Shown: positions 1-10,223, numbered from the stretch's first letter. The stretch: 64,000 nt of DNA from JAJRTE01 sp964418585 (GCA_964418585.1 CAYQMG010000175.1:1-64000); one strand, 5' to 3'. Numbers and translations: made by a program. Notes: generated from the sequence alone by a model not told the origin.

Positions 1-103
1 GGTGGCTTTGGGGGGGATGGCGTCCTGACAGGGACCCCGGGGAGGCCCAGGATGAAGGGTGGAGTAGGAGTCAGTGCCCCCGGGCGTGAGCGCGGTACCC
101 GCG

Positions 104-2761
104 CTAGTCGGTGACGGAGAGGTCCGTCGCCCCGCTGTTGCCGAACACGTCTTCGACCACCAGATGATAGGTCCCCGGCCCCAGCGCGGCCGTGGCGATG
201 GAGGTACTCGAGCTGCCCCAGTTGGTGGTGAACGTGACGCCGTTTTTCTGCCACAGAAGCAACCAGTCCTCGTCGTACACGTAGATGGTGCCGGTCGCCT
301 CGGAATACGGTCCGCGGCAGAGCGGACTCGGCCCTTTCTCATTTCCACTGTCCATGGAGATCAGCCGATAGCCTTGGTCGGCAGGGGGATAGGCCGCCTC
401 GACCTGGAGGGTCCCTCCGGAGTAGGAGGCCGACACCTGAATCTCGGTCTGACGAGTGACCTCGAACACCTGGCTCACCACCCGATAAGGCGAGGTGTTC
501 CAGGGGTAGGCGCCCACGTCGTTGGACATCACCGCGACGCCGTCCACGCGGAACCGGTATCGACCCAGTGGCAGGCCTGCGCTGTAGTCCACGGTCGGGT
601 TGTGCGTAACAGCCTGGAACGTTGCCATCCAGTAGTGGGTTTGAGGTCCGTCGCTCCGGAGGGGATCCGGCGTGTAGCTCAACAAGATGTCAGGCCCTGC
701 GTCCGTCAAGGGTTCCCCGTTGGGCTCCAGCACGGGTTCGAATACGTTGGACCCGGGGGTGGTTTCTCGCTCCAGCGTCACCACCGGGAGGTCCACGGCG
801 GGGTCTCCCCCCTTCCACACGAAGGTTGCGATACCGGTGACTCGGGGAATTTTCGCCGCCGGCTGAGGAGATGTGGGCATCACGTCGTTATATGTGTAGA
901 GGTAGGAAGGAACTCGGGACAGCGTCTCACCTGCGTCCATGGTGACATCCGGCACCACCGGGTCGAAGGGGAAGTAGTCGGCCTCCTGGTCCGGGTGAGG
1001 GATGGCCGTGGGGGGCATGGAAGGGTCATCAATCCCGAACTGGCTTCCGAGCGCCACCACCTGTTCCAGGATGTATTCTCCCTGGATGGGTCCCCACTGG
1101 TTGATTTCCGCCTCGTATCCCCCTGCGAGCCAGTCCTCGAGAGTCAACAGATAGCCCTCGTGATCTTGGGCGTAGCCCAAGGGGACGACGTAGCGATAGC
1201 CGTAGGCATCGAGCATCTCTTTCTTGTACGTGGCCCCGTACAGTGAGGTCGGTTCTCCGGGGAACACCCCGAACACCACGTCTGCCACCTCCTCTTCGCC
1301 GCCCGCCACGTGGACAGGGACCTGGCTCAGCTTGATGGTGCTGATCACGGTGCTCAGCGCCGACTTGAGAGGAAGTGTGGTCCAACTCAGGTCGAAATCG
1401 AACAGGGGAAGGTCCATCAATTTCAAAATCGGATCCACGTTGGCACACGTGTTGTACGGCGGCACCTCCGAGCCCCACCCGAACACCTTGCCCAGGATCA
1501 CCAGGCTCGGGTCTCCGTCACACAGGGCGGCACCGTTCTCCGAGTTGAATTCGTCGATGGGGCTGAGCACCTTCCCGTCTTCCCCGTACACGATATCGTC
1601 CCCGCGGTACCGCGGTGTGTAAGGTGTGTAATAGTAGTCCACCGTCCCCCCCCGCGTGATGTGCATCTCGTCCCGGTACTGGTGGATGGAACGGGTTAGA
1701 AGTTCCACCGAAATGTTCCCGCTCGCCGTCGGAATGGCGTCATAGAGGGCCAGAATCCGTGGTGCGGCCAACTCGGCAAGTACCTCCATACGAGCAAAGT
1801 CGTCCTGGTATCCTGCAGGAGAAGCGTCCCCGGCCGGCCCCTGAAGGTGCATCACCACCACGTCCGGTCCGAACGTTTGCTGCAGCCGCCGGGTGATGTG
1901 GCCCGTACCCTCGATCGACACGAGCGAGTTGCTCTCCCCCATGATGGTGCCATGCATGGGGAAGCTGTGGATCAACGCCAGGGGCTCGTCGTCGTCCGGC
2001 GTTTCGGTCCCCTGCGACCGGTCGATACGCACCACTGTGAGGCGTTCTTCTTTGTACCCGTGGCCCAGCACCTCGCCGTCCGGTCCGATCAGATCGTCGT
2101 TCTCCTCCCGCCTGTCCCGGTAGATCTGGTCATCAGGATCGAACTCCGGGTCGAATCCCACACCGATGGAGGCGGGCTCCAGGTTCGCCGCCGCCTGCTC
2201 CGCCACCGCCACGACCTGGTCCACGATCCGCGTGTAGACCTCGGTGTTGAACTGATCAGAGCCCAGGTAGAGGGCCGCGTCGTTCGAAAAGTCTCCGTAG
2301 CTGGAATGGGAGTGGCTCGTCGCCACCAGCACGTGGTCGATCACGTCATACCCGGTGGCATCTGCGATGGCCTCCTGGATGCCAAACAGAAGGCCATCGA
2401 AGGCGTAGGCAATGTCGATCTTGACCAACACCACGTTGGTGTCCCCGTTTTGAAGCCAGATCACCTTGATGGGAACTCGAGTTTGAACCCCCGCTGACGG
2501 GGCGAATTCGGTGGCGTAGGGCGACGTGCGACGGTCCGGTTCGGGATTGAGCAGGTCCAGACGCCCGGTAAATGCTGCCAGCGGCACACCGACCGGAAGT
2601 TCCAGCAGGGACTGCGCCGCCCCGGCAAGCAGGATCCCGGATTGGGGCGCAGGCCGTGCCGCCGGCCCGCGTTGACCACCGACGCCGGGGTCGATGGGCG
2701 TCGTCTCACAGGCACCGATCAATGCCGCCAACAGCGGCAACAAAAGGAGTCGTGTTCTCAT
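104..2761 (-). CDS. neutral/alkaline ceramidase-family lipoprotein
   Basis: Predicted lipoprotein of 885 aa resembling the neutral/alkaline non-lysosomal ceramidase family, which hydrolyses the amide bond of ceramide. The start at 2761 is chosen because GGAGG sits just upstream and a lipoprotein signal follows (lipobox LIGAC, lipidated Cys18), which predicts an envelope location. Family-like motifs are SHSHSS near residues 149-154, a metal-binding region of this fold, HSFPMHGT near 265-272, and GDASP with Ser314, matching the GDVSP motif that carries the nucleophilic Ser in known ceramidases. About 250 residues at the C-terminus look like Ig or beta-sandwich modules. The family call is good, but the substrate is uncertain because the motifs deviate and some relatives are annotated only as hypothetical. 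It reads in the same direction as the next lipoprotein gene, 227 bases upstream. Confidence 0.72.
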   Translation of the reverse strand: MRTRLLLLPLLAALIGACETTPIDPGVGGQRGPAARPAPQSGILLAGAAQSLLELPVGVPLAAFTGRLDLLNPEPDRRTSPYATEFAPSAGVQTRVPIKVIWLQNGDTNVVLVKIDIAYAFDGLLFGIQEAIADATGYDVIDHVLVATSHSHSSYGDFSNDAALYLGSDQFNTEVYTRIVDQVVAVAEQAAANLEPASIGVGFDPEFDPDDQIYRDRREENDDLIGPDGEVLGHGYKEERLTVVRIDRSQGTETPDDDEPLALIHSFPMHGTIMGESNSLVSIEGTGHITRRLQQTFGPDVVVMHLQGPAGDASPAGYQDDFARMEVLAELAAPRILALYDAIPTASGNISVELLTRSIHQYRDEMHITRGGTVDYYYTPYTPRYRGDDIVYGEDGKVLSPIDEFNSENGAALCDGDPSLVILGKVFGWGSEVPPYNTCANVDPILKLMDLPLFDFDLSWTTLPLKSALSTVISTIKLSQVPVHVAGGEEEVADVVFGVFPGEPTSLYGATYKKEMLDAYGYRYVVPLGYAQDHEGYLLTLEDWLAGGYEAEINQWGPIQGEYILEQVVALGSQFGIDDPSMPPTAIPHPDQEADYFPFDPVVPDVTMDAGETLSRVPSYLYTYNDVMPTSPQPAAKIPRVTGIATFVWKGGDPAVDLPVVTLERETTPGSNVFEPVLEPNGEPLTDAGPDILLSYTPDPLRSDGPQTHYWMATFQAVTHNPTVDYSAGLPLGRYRFRVDGVAVMSNDVGAYPWNTSPYRVVSQVFEVTRQTEIQVSASYSGGTLQVEAAYPPADQGYRLISMDSGNEKGPSPLCRGPYSEATGTIYVYDEDWLLLWQKNGVTFTTNWGSSSTSIATAALGPGTYHLVVEDVFGNSGATDLSVTD

Positions 2762-2988
2762 AAATCCTCCCGGAGTATGTGCGGGTCTTGGGGACCTTTT
2801 GCATGGAATGGTCGAGACCATCGGGTTCTATTCTGGCAGAGATCGCTCGTGATCGCCATCGGCCCGACTGCGCCGACGCAAAGCGGCGTTCGGGTTGTCC
2901 CCTGCGCAGATGGACGCCGGGGAGGTGGGAAGAAGTGTATCGAGAGACCGAAAGGCACGATGGGAACCGCAGCCAAGGCCCCGGAAGT

Positions 2989-5900
2989 TCAATCGCTATC
3001 GTAGGGAGAGGGATTCTTCCCGGCCGGATAGCCGAATATGACGTAGACCTGGCCGCCCGAAACGCCGTCGTCGCCGGTCCACTCCGGAACTCCCACGATC
3101 AAATCCCGACGACCGTCATTGTTCACGTCCCCGGCCGCAAGAGCCCCAGGGGCCAGTTCGTTTTCGTGCTCGCCCAGGATCATGAGGTCGGCGCTGTCGA
3201 CCGACAGGTCCAGGATGTCGTCCACCCAGGCGGTTCCCCAGGCTTCTCGGCTTTCCTTGCCGTGGAAGATGTAGATCTTGCCCGCGTCGTGGCCGTTCTC
3301 GTCGTTCCTGGACACGCCGATGGCGAAGTCGTCGATCCCGTCACCGTCCATGTCTCCGATGCCCTGGACCAGGCAGGGACATTCGTCCTGGCCGCTTGCC
3401 GACGGCATGAACCGGATCATCTCCGGAACGTAGTCGATCTCGCCGGTGGTCGGGAAGATGGAACGCCCGAACACCAGGTAGGCGAGGGGGGCCTCCTCCT
3501 CGCCGCTGGCCGTGCTGTTTCGGCGACCGATAAGCAGATCCTCATACCCATCGTGGTCCACGTCCACCTGGCCGCTCACACTGTCTCCCACATAGTCGTA
3601 ATTCACCGTGCCGTAGTACTCCCGGGCATCCTCCTTGGCAAAGGTGAACTGGCCCCCCTCGACGAAACTGGCGTCCCCGGTCAGCCAGTAGACCGAACCC
3701 GGGCTCGACGTGTAGTCGTGGTAGGTGCCTACCGCGATGTCCTCGAGCCCATCTTCGTTGCTGTAACCGGAGTAGGCAACGCTGATCCCGGTGGCCCGGT
3801 CGACCTGCCCAACGACCATGCACAGGTCGGATGGACGAACGATGGTCTCGAACCGCTCCTGCTTTCCCGGTACGATGAGAAGGAACCCGGTCGCATTGAT
3901 ACTCGTCTCCCATGGGACACCGACCAGGAGGTCGTCGAGTCCGTCGCCGTTGGCATCACCGCCGCCTGCGAGAGAAAAGCCGAGCAGCGTGTTGGCGGAA
4001 TCCTTGAGGGTGTCCTGGCCTTCCACGATGGACCCGGAGAAGTCGGACAACTTGCTGGTTCCCCACCCGTCCGACGTGCCGAAAACGATGTAGGCCCGGC
4101 CCACGTTGTTGGCTTTGGTGGTCGAGTGGTAGGGGGCACTGACCGCGAAGTCCCCGTAAGGGTCTCCGTTCATGTCCCCGACCATCGTGACCGCCCAACC
4201 AGCCTTGGCCCCTCCCTCTTCCTCGTAGAGCAGGATTGCGTGGGATTCGATGTCCTGTCCCTCCATTCCTATCCAGGCCGCATCGTCCCCGCCGAACACC
4301 ACGAAGGCCGCCCCCCGCCCCTGACTCACCTCGGACACCATGTCATAGTTGTAGGCTCCGACCACGAAGTCCTGGTATCCATCCCCGTTCACATCCGCCC
4401 CGGCTCCCACCGAGTTCCCCAGCCGGCCGTCCTGCCGCGTACCGTACAGTCTCACGTGACTCCGCGACAGATCCAGCACACCTTCCACTTGACCATCGCA
4501 GTTGTTGTCCTGGTTGTCCGGTCGCTCCACGGCTCCAGGATAGGTGTAAGGTTGGTAGTCGTCACAATCTCCATCCAACTCACTGTACCCGTCCCCGTCG
4601 TCGTCCATGCACGACGTGTCGTTGTCGATGATACCCTCCGGGTCGCAGTCGTTGTCTATCCCGTCGCACTCGGGAATCCCGTCTCCATCTTCGTCCACAC
4701 CCTCGAGCGCGCCGTTGTACACGTTCGGATCGTTGGGAGCACAGTCGTCGCACACGTGGCCGTCTCCATCCAGGTCGTCCTCGGCGACGCTCTCCTCGTC
4801 CACTTGCCCGTCGCAGTCATCGTCGATTCGGTTCCCGCACAACTCCGGCGCATACGGGGAAACCTGGTCATTGCGATCGTCACAATCCGGCGGATCCGCA
4901 CAGGCCATCACCCCGTCGGAATCCAGGTCCTGCTCTCCCACGGGCAAGACCGTATCACAGTCGTTGTCCTTCCCGTCGCACTGCTCCGCCGCTCCGTCAT
5001 AGGTGGTTGGATCGGTGTCGTCGCAGTCCTTGCCGCACAGTCGGAATCCGTCCCCATCCTCGTCCACTTCGCTGTCTGGAACGACACCGTCGCAGTTGTT
5101 GTCGAACCCGTCACAAGACTCACTCGCGCCCGGATAGGTGTTGGCCATATTGTCGTCGCAATCGCGCAGTTCGCCCGTTACGCAAGCATCGAACCCGTCC
5201 CCGTCCGCATCCACCCCCGCGTCCACAAGGCCGTCACAGTCGTTGTCTATCCCGTCGTCGCATACCTCGGTCCCGTCAGGATTTACATCCTGATTGGTGT
5301 CATCACAGTCTCCTTGACATGAGGTGTATCCGTCTCCATCGCGGTCGATCGGGTCGCATTCGTTCACTTCGACCTCGATGGGACCGGCCCGACCGGAGCT
5401 TCCTGCGGTGTCGGTTGCGAATACGTAGATATTGTTGTGCAGTCCCGGGGTTGAAAATGAGGCCACGATGGTCCAACTTCCGTCGCTTTCGGGCCGTGTT
5501 ACCGAGTAGACCAGGCCCGGCTCCTGGTCGTCTTCCACGCTGAGCGTCAGACTTTCCGGCGGGTCGTCGGTATCCGGGTCGCTCACCGTGCCGGTGATCA
5601 CGACGTCCTCCCCGGGATTCACGGTCAGCCGCTCCGTGGGGGAGACGATTCGAATTTCGGGCGGATTGTTGACCACGTGAAACGTACGGGACATGCTCGA
5701 GCACTCTTTTCCTTCGACGGTGTCAAATCCTTTCAAGGTCACCGTGAAGGTACCCAGTGGGATGTCGCGGAGCGTACTTTTCACCTCGCCGGTTTCCAGG
5801 GGATGGGTGTTGAACTCCTGGGCGACAAACGGGCTTCCGTCCGCCGGCGTGCCGGTGACGACCCAGGCCACGTCCAGCGTGGTGAGGTCCGCCGTCCGAT

Positions 5901-6093
5901 TTTCCTCGATCCGCCCGATGAGGGGGATCTCGGCTCCCGGTTTGAAATTCTGGTCCTCTGCCGGCGAGGTGATGGACACCACCGTGGGGCACTTGGGTGT
6001 GGCCTCGGTGGTGAGATCGCCACTGCAACCGATGGACAGGGCTGCCAGCAACGAGATGGCAAGACCCGCTTCTGCCACCGCCTTCATCTTCAT
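2989..6093 (-). CDS. MopE-type metal-binding and FG-GAP repeat lipoprotein
   Basis: Surface lipoprotein of 1034 aa. The start at 6093 has AAGGAG five bases upstream and gives a signal peptide with lipobox LSIGC (Cys23). From N to C it has Ig/cadherin-like modules (to about residue 260), about six Asp/Cys-rich repeats of the type GDCDD...PGA.E.CDG.DN.CDG as in MopE-like putative metal-binding proteins, then seven FG-GAP-like blades such as DVNGDGYQDFVVGA and DMDGDGIDDFAIGV that should form an integrin-type beta-propeller. The repeats are rich in Asp and should bind Ca2+. Such proteins are typical of Myxococcota surfaces, where roles in adhesion or matrix binding are suspected but not shown. 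It is divergent from the propeller lipoprotein starting at 6358. Confidence 0.85.
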   Translation of the reverse strand: MKMKAVAEAGLAISLLAALSIGCSGDLTTEATPKCPTVVSITSPAEDQNFKPGAEIPLIGRIEENRTADLTTLDVAWVVTGTPADGSPFVAQEFNTHPLETGEVKSTLRDIPLGTFTVTLKGFDTVEGKECSSMSRTFHVVNNPPEIRIVSPTERLTVNPGEDVVITGTVSDPDTDDPPESLTLSVEDDQEPGLVYSVTRPESDGSWTIVASFSTPGLHNNIYVFATDTAGSSGRAGPIEVEVNECDPIDRDGDGYTSCQGDCDDTNQDVNPDGTEVCDDGIDNDCDGLVDAGVDADGDGFDACVTGELRDCDDNMANTYPGASESCDGFDNNCDGVVPDSEVDEDGDGFRLCGKDCDDTDPTTYDGAAEQCDGKDNDCDTVLPVGEQDLDSDGVMACADPPDCDDRNDQVSPYAPELCGNRIDDDCDGQVDEESVAEDDLDGDGHVCDDCAPNDPNVYNGALEGVDEDGDGIPECDGIDNDCDPEGIIDNDTSCMDDDGDGYSELDGDCDDYQPYTYPGAVERPDNQDNNCDGQVEGVLDLSRSHVRLYGTRQDGRLGNSVGAGADVNGDGYQDFVVGAYNYDMVSEVSQGRGAAFVVFGGDDAAWIGMEGQDIESHAILLYEEEGGAKAGWAVTMVGDMNGDPYGDFAVSAPYHSTTKANNVGRAYIVFGTSDGWGTSKLSDFSGSIVEGQDTLKDSANTLLGFSLAGGGDANGDGLDDLLVGVPWETSINATGFLLIVPGKQERFETIVRPSDLCMVVGQVDRATGISVAYSGYSNEDGLEDIAVGTYHDYTSSPGSVYWLTGDASFVEGGQFTFAKEDAREYYGTVNYDYVGDSVSGQVDVDHDGYEDLLIGRRNSTASGEEEAPLAYLVFGRSIFPTTGEIDYVPEMIRFMPSASGQDECPCLVQGIGDMDGDGIDDFAIGVSRNDENGHDAGKIYIFHGKESREAWGTAWVDDILDLSVDSADLMILGEHENELAPGALAAGDVNNDGRRDLIVGVPEWTGDDGVSGGQVYVIFGYPAGKNPSPYDSD

Positions 6094-6357
6094 GTCATCT
6101 CCTTCAACCCTTGAGAACGCCGGGCGCTCCGGCGGCTTCGACTCTGACCGCCACGCACACACCGCAGCCCGGACCCCGAATCATCATCCCCGATCTTAGC
6201 ACGACATCCTTACGCTTCAACATATTTGCGCCGACGCGATGCCGTTTTTGGCACTGTTCTGTGGCAGGATTGGCACAGTTCGGCTATCATAGCTACCGGT
6301 CCAGGCTGGCTTTGGCCATGCCGGATTCGTCACCATCGAACCAGGGAGGCTCACCAG

Positions 6358-8442
6358 ATGAACCCGCACAGTCGACTCATTTCCTCGCTGTCCCTCCGGC
6401 TGCCGTACCTGTTGCTGCCAGTCGCGCTCTCCGTCTCCACAGGCTGCAACGGTGGCGATGGCGTTGCTGACGACGACAACGACGACGAGGTCACTCCCAC
6501 GTTGAGCGATACCGTGGAGATCACGTTCAACTTGGAGGACGGACAGGCCGTCAGCCAGGTCGTGTCGCTCGAGGTTTCCGGCGGCGCCGCCACCTCCATG
6601 AGCTTTGTCTCGCCCCCTGAACTCGTCGGGGTGGACCTCGACTCGGACCCCGCAATCCTTGCCGCCGACTGGGATACCACCCTGGAGACGAATGGCGAGG
6701 TCACGATCACCGTGGAGGCCGATGGACCCGGTGGGCCGGTGACGGAGTCCATCACCGTTTATCGAAACAATATCTCCGCCGTCCTCAAGGGAACCTACAC
6801 GGCCTCGCGAGACCTGCTCAACATCGACTATCTCGAGGATGGAGACTACGTCCGGGGAGGCTCCCCCCTTCTGTTGAGTTTCACGGCATCCCCATTTGGT
6901 TCCACCCCCACCCTGGACCGGATCGAAATTCGCTCTGTTTCCGGTGCCGGGCTCGCCCCTCCACTCCCGATGAAGGGGGTTCAGGACGGCGACTGGTGGG
7001 ACTTCAACCTCGGGACCCCGTCGGAAGGGACCATCGACCTTGTCGTGAGTGCCATCAACAACAGCGGCGAGTATTCCGAACCCCTCGTGCTCCAGTTGGT
7101 CGTGCTGAGGACCGACATCGTGTCGGTGTTCGAGCCGTACGATTTCGAGGTGTCTCCGGACGGCAAGACCGGGATCTTGCTCACCGGCAACCCGGCGGAC
7201 CAGAGCAACATGCGTGTGGAATTCCTGGACTTGACCGATCCGATCAATCCGGCGCCGACAGGCCAGATCATCACGCTCGACACCGGCGCCACGGGCGACT
7301 ATTCCAAGTCGGGGAACATCCTGGTGTCGCCAGTGGCCAATGAGGCCTACGTGCTGTTTGCCAACTCGTACAAGTTCTACGGGATCAATCTGGACACGCG
7401 GGCCAAGAGCGCGGATGTGACCATCCAGGCCCTGGTGGCCCCGAACTCGGGGGCGGCCATCGGACACGTGAACCGGTCTCCGTATGCCAAGATTTCCCCG
7501 GACGGCAAGTACGTATTCGCGCTCATCACGGGTGCGGCCGGGCTGATCGTTCTGGATACCGCCACCATGTCGCAGGTGGAGAGCGACACCGGGAACGAGG
7601 GGACGTTTGTAAACGTGAATCTGGGCCTGATGGCCGTGCACCCGAATGGGGGCTATGTCTACTTCGTGAACAATTTCGGAGACAGCACAGCGGCGTCGGC
7701 GTTGATCACGGTTTTCGACATCACCGATCCGACTGCCCCGACCTTCGTGGATTTCAATCCAGGGGCCATGGGGACCCAAAGCCTCGCGATCCAGACACTC
7801 AAAGGCTACTCGATGGGCCAGGAGCCCATGGTGACACCGGACGGCCGTTTCCTGGTAACCACCTGGTGTGCTCCATCCACAGGCGACACGAAACTTGCCC
7901 TGCATTCGCTGCCCGAGGATGACCCGGGTCGGCCGAGTTTCTCTCAGGATTTCGAACTCTACACCACCTCCGGTACGGCCCAGACCTGGGGTACTCCGGT
8001 CGCTGTCAGCTCGGACAGCCTGTACCTGTTGGTCGGTGATCAGCAGCCTGGTCTGGGAGGAGGCACTGTCGTGGACCTGTCGATGGGGCGCGTGGTCCCC
8101 GGTATTTCTTTCCCGAACGGGGTTGCGGATGGGGTGTTTGCGAGCGCCACCACAGCCATTGCGCTCAGCAGTTCGTGGACCGATCGAGATGCCGCATTTG
8201 TGGACATGACCTCGAGTTCGGTCAGCGACCTTGCCATTCCAGGCTTCACCGGCCTCGTACCTCCGGGTGACGTGGAAGACTTGCGCAACACGATGATCGT
8301 ACAGCATGGCAACTACGTCTACTTCGTGGCCCCGGCCAAGGTCGCCAACGATACGGGTGCGGAGACCACGCTGGGCACCACCCTATCGGTCTACGACGCC
8401 GTCTCCGGCCGGTTCATCTTCCCCACGCCCCTGGGCGGGTGA
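6358..8442 (+). CDS. beta-propeller lipoprotein
   Basis: Predicted lipoprotein of 694 aa. The ATG at 6358 follows GGGAGG and starts a signal peptide with lipobox VSTGC (Cys30), then an acidic linker (a run of Asp and Glu near residues 36-44). The N-terminal third looks like Ig-like beta domains. The rest contains repeated blades such as SPDGKTGILLTGNP, SPDGKYVFALITG and TPDGRFLVTTW, the signature of YncE/lactonase-like or TolB-like propellers. No catalytic residues can be assigned, so a binding or scaffolding role at the cell surface is an inference. It is transcribed away from the MopE/FG-GAP lipoprotein across a 264-base gap, which must hold promoters for both; I see no convincing consensus there. 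Confidence 0.8.
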   Translation: MNPHSRLISSLSLRLPYLLLPVALSVSTGCNGGDGVADDDNDDEVTPTLSDTVEITFNLEDGQAVSQVVSLEVSGGAATSMSFVSPPELVGVDLDSDPAILAADWDTTLETNGEVTITVEADGPGGPVTESITVYRNNISAVLKGTYTASRDLLNIDYLEDGDYVRGGSPLLLSFTASPFGSTPTLDRIEIRSVSGAGLAPPLPMKGVQDGDWWDFNLGTPSEGTIDLVVSAINNSGEYSEPLVLQLVVLRTDIVSVFEPYDFEVSPDGKTGILLTGNPADQSNMRVEFLDLTDPINPAPTGQIITLDTGATGDYSKSGNILVSPVANEAYVLFANSYKFYGINLDTRAKSADVTIQALVAPNSGAAIGHVNRSPYAKISPDGKYVFALITGAAGLIVLDTATMSQVESDTGNEGTFVNVNLGLMAVHPNGGYVYFVNNFGDSTAASALITVFDITDPTAPTFVDFNPGAMGTQSLAIQTLKGYSMGQEPMVTPDGRFLVTTWCAPSTGDTKLALHSLPEDDPGRPSFSQDFELYTTSGTAQTWGTPVAVSSDSLYLLVGDQQPGLGGGTVVDLSMGRVVPGISFPNGVADGVFASATTAIALSSSWTDRDAAFVDMTSSSVSDLAIPGFTGLVPPGDVEDLRNTMIVQHGNYVYFVAPAKVANDTGAETTLGTTLSVYDAVSGRFIFPTPLGG

Positions 8443-8583
8443 CCTCCCCCGGTGCCCTGATCTGTGCCATTCTGGCCCTTTCCCATCCCATCCTCGAGTC
8501 CGAAGCGCTTCCCGGTTGACACCTTGACGAAAGGGGGAGTATAACCCTCCCTTCCAACCCTGGCTTTCCCCGAGGAGGTCACC

Positions 8584-10134
8584 ATGGAAACCATGGAAGA
8601 AAAGCTGAGGATTCTCGAAGAGAAGAACAGGAAGGCGCTCGAGGGTGGTGGCAAGGCGCGCATCGAGCGTCAGCACAAAGCAGGAAAATTGACTGCCCGC
8701 GAGCGGATCGATCTGTTGGTCGATCCCGGGACGTTTCAGGAGATCGATCGGTTCGTTCTGCACCGCTGCAACGACTTCGGGATGGCGGATCAGAAATTTC
8801 TCGGCGATGGTGTGGTGACCGGAACCGGGCGGGTGGATGGCCGCCTGGTTTACATTTTTTCCCAGGATTTCACCGTATTCGGCGGGTCCCTGTCACGGGA
8901 GTATGCGCGCAAGATCTGCAAGATCATGGACCAGGCTGTGAAGGTGGGGGCCCCCGTGATCGGTCTGAACGATTCCGGTGGCGCGCGTATCCAGGAAGGT
9001 GTGGAGAGTTTGGGGGGATACGCGGACATCTTCCTTCGCAACGTGATGACGTCGGGGGTGGTCCCGCAGATTTCCGCCATTCTCGGACCGTGTGCCGGCG
9101 GTGCGGTCTATTCTCCGGCGATCACAGACTTCATTTTCATGGTGGAGGGGTCCTACATGTTTGTGACCGGTCCCGACGTGGTGAAGACGGTCACGCACGA
9201 GGAGGTGGGCAAGGAGGATCTTGGTGGAGCACAGACCCACAACGTGAAGTCCGGCGTGGCGCATTTCGCGGCGCCGGACGAAGCAGCATGCCTTGCTGGG
9301 ATCCGCACGCTGCTCTCCTACATCCCCTCCAACAACCTGGAAAGTCCGCCGTTCAAGAAGACCGATGACGACCCCAACCGGTCCACCGACGCCATTGTGG
9401 ACCTGATCCCGACCAACCCCAACCTCCCGTATGACATCAAGGACGCCATCCGGGAGATCGCGGACGACCACGAATTCTTCGAGGTGCACGAGCATTTTGC
9501 ACCCAACATTGTGGTCGGGTTCATCCACCTCAATGGCCGCTCCGTGGGGGTGGTCGCCAATCAACCCGCAGTCCTCGCCGGCTGCCTGGATATCGACTCC
9601 TCCGTGAAAGGCGCCCGGTTCGTTCGATTCTGTGACGCATTCAACATCCCCCTCCTCACCCTGGAGGATGTGCCCGGCTTCCTCCCCGGGACCGACCAGG
9701 AATGGCGGGGCATCATCCGCAACGGTGCCAAGCTTCTCTACGCCTTTGCCGAAGCTACGGTGCCCAAGGTGACCGTGATCATGCGCAAGTCCTATGGCGG
9801 TGCCTACTGCGTCATGGCCAGCAAGCACATCCGTGCCGACTACAACTTCGCACTGCCCACCGCTGAGATCGCGGTCATGGGTCCAGAAGGGGCCGTCAAC
9901 ATCATTTTCCGGCAACAACTCGCCCGAAGCGACGACCCGGATACCGAACGAGCCGCACTGGTGGCAGACTATCGCAAAAAGTTTGCCAACCCCTACAAGG
10001 CCGCCGAACTCGGCTTCGTCGATGAAGTCCTCCATCCCGCCTCCCTTCGTCGCAGGCTCTGCGCCGCATTCGATGTCCTGGAGAACAAGCAGGACGTGGT
10101 GCCTCGCCGGAAGCATGGAAATATCCCCCTGTAA
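8584..10134 (+). CDS. acyl-CoA carboxylase beta (carboxyltransferase) subunit
   Basis: Carboxyltransferase subunit of a biotin-dependent acyl-CoA carboxylase, of the propionyl-CoA carboxylase beta / MmdA type (516 aa, the usual length). It moves CO2 from carboxybiotin to an acyl-CoA such as propionyl-CoA. The crotonase-like N- and C-lobes are both complete: GGARIQEG and GPCAGGAVYSP in the N-lobe and SYGGAYCVM with AVMGPEGAVNI in the C-lobe. The start at 8584 follows GAGGAGG. No biotin carboxylase, biotin carrier or methylmalonyl-CoA gene lies beside it, so its partners must be elsewhere. The flanking genes are unrelated, and it seems to be a single-gene unit. Substrate chain length cannot be read from the sequence. 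Confidence 0.95.
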   Translation: METMEEKLRILEEKNRKALEGGGKARIERQHKAGKLTARERIDLLVDPGTFQEIDRFVLHRCNDFGMADQKFLGDGVVTGTGRVDGRLVYIFSQDFTVFGGSLSREYARKICKIMDQAVKVGAPVIGLNDSGGARIQEGVESLGGYADIFLRNVMTSGVVPQISAILGPCAGGAVYSPAITDFIFMVEGSYMFVTGPDVVKTVTHEEVGKEDLGGAQTHNVKSGVAHFAAPDEAACLAGIRTLLSYIPSNNLESPPFKKTDDDPNRSTDAIVDLIPTNPNLPYDIKDAIREIADDHEFFEVHEHFAPNIVVGFIHLNGRSVGVVANQPAVLAGCLDIDSSVKGARFVRFCDAFNIPLLTLEDVPGFLPGTDQEWRGIIRNGAKLLYAFAEATVPKVTVIMRKSYGGAYCVMASKHIRADYNFALPTAEIAVMGPEGAVNIIFRQQLARSDDPDTERAALVADYRKKFANPYKAAELGFVDEVLHPASLRRRLCAAFDVLENKQDVVPRRKHGNIPL

Positions 10135-10194
10135 GGCCGAATGCCCCTGTCACGACATGAGTGTCCGTGATAGAACATGGTGAGCGCCACGGGG

Positions 10195-10223
10195 TTGACA
10201 AATCAACGGTATCAACCGATACT
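10195..10223 (+). promoter_or_regulatory. sigma70-like promoter upstream of the kinase gene
   Basis: A perfect -35 (TTGACA, 10195-10200), a 17-base spacer and a -10 of GATACT (10218-10223, 4 of 6 matches to consensus). Transcription would start near 10230, about 115 bases before the kinase start codon, and probably feeds the nine-gene run to 22.2 kb. Confidence 0.55.

Noticed and set aside
2779..5322. 847-codon ORF antisense to the MopE/FG-GAP gene
   Set aside because: It is a mirror of the repeat-rich coding strand in GC-rich DNA, with no ribosome site, signal or known motif.
6249..6297. Possible sigma54 promoter elements (repeated TTGGCAC) upstream of the propeller lipoprotein
   Set aside because: The GG-to-GC spacing is one base off and the -12 half does not match.
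6217..8307. 696-codon ORF antisense to the propeller lipoprotein
   Set aside because: Low-complexity Arg/Gly/His/Val composition typical of shadow frames; the plus strand has a signal peptide and blades.
10151..10171. Hairpin after the carboxylase gene
   Set aside because: Short stem with a bulge and no T tail, so not a terminator I can support.
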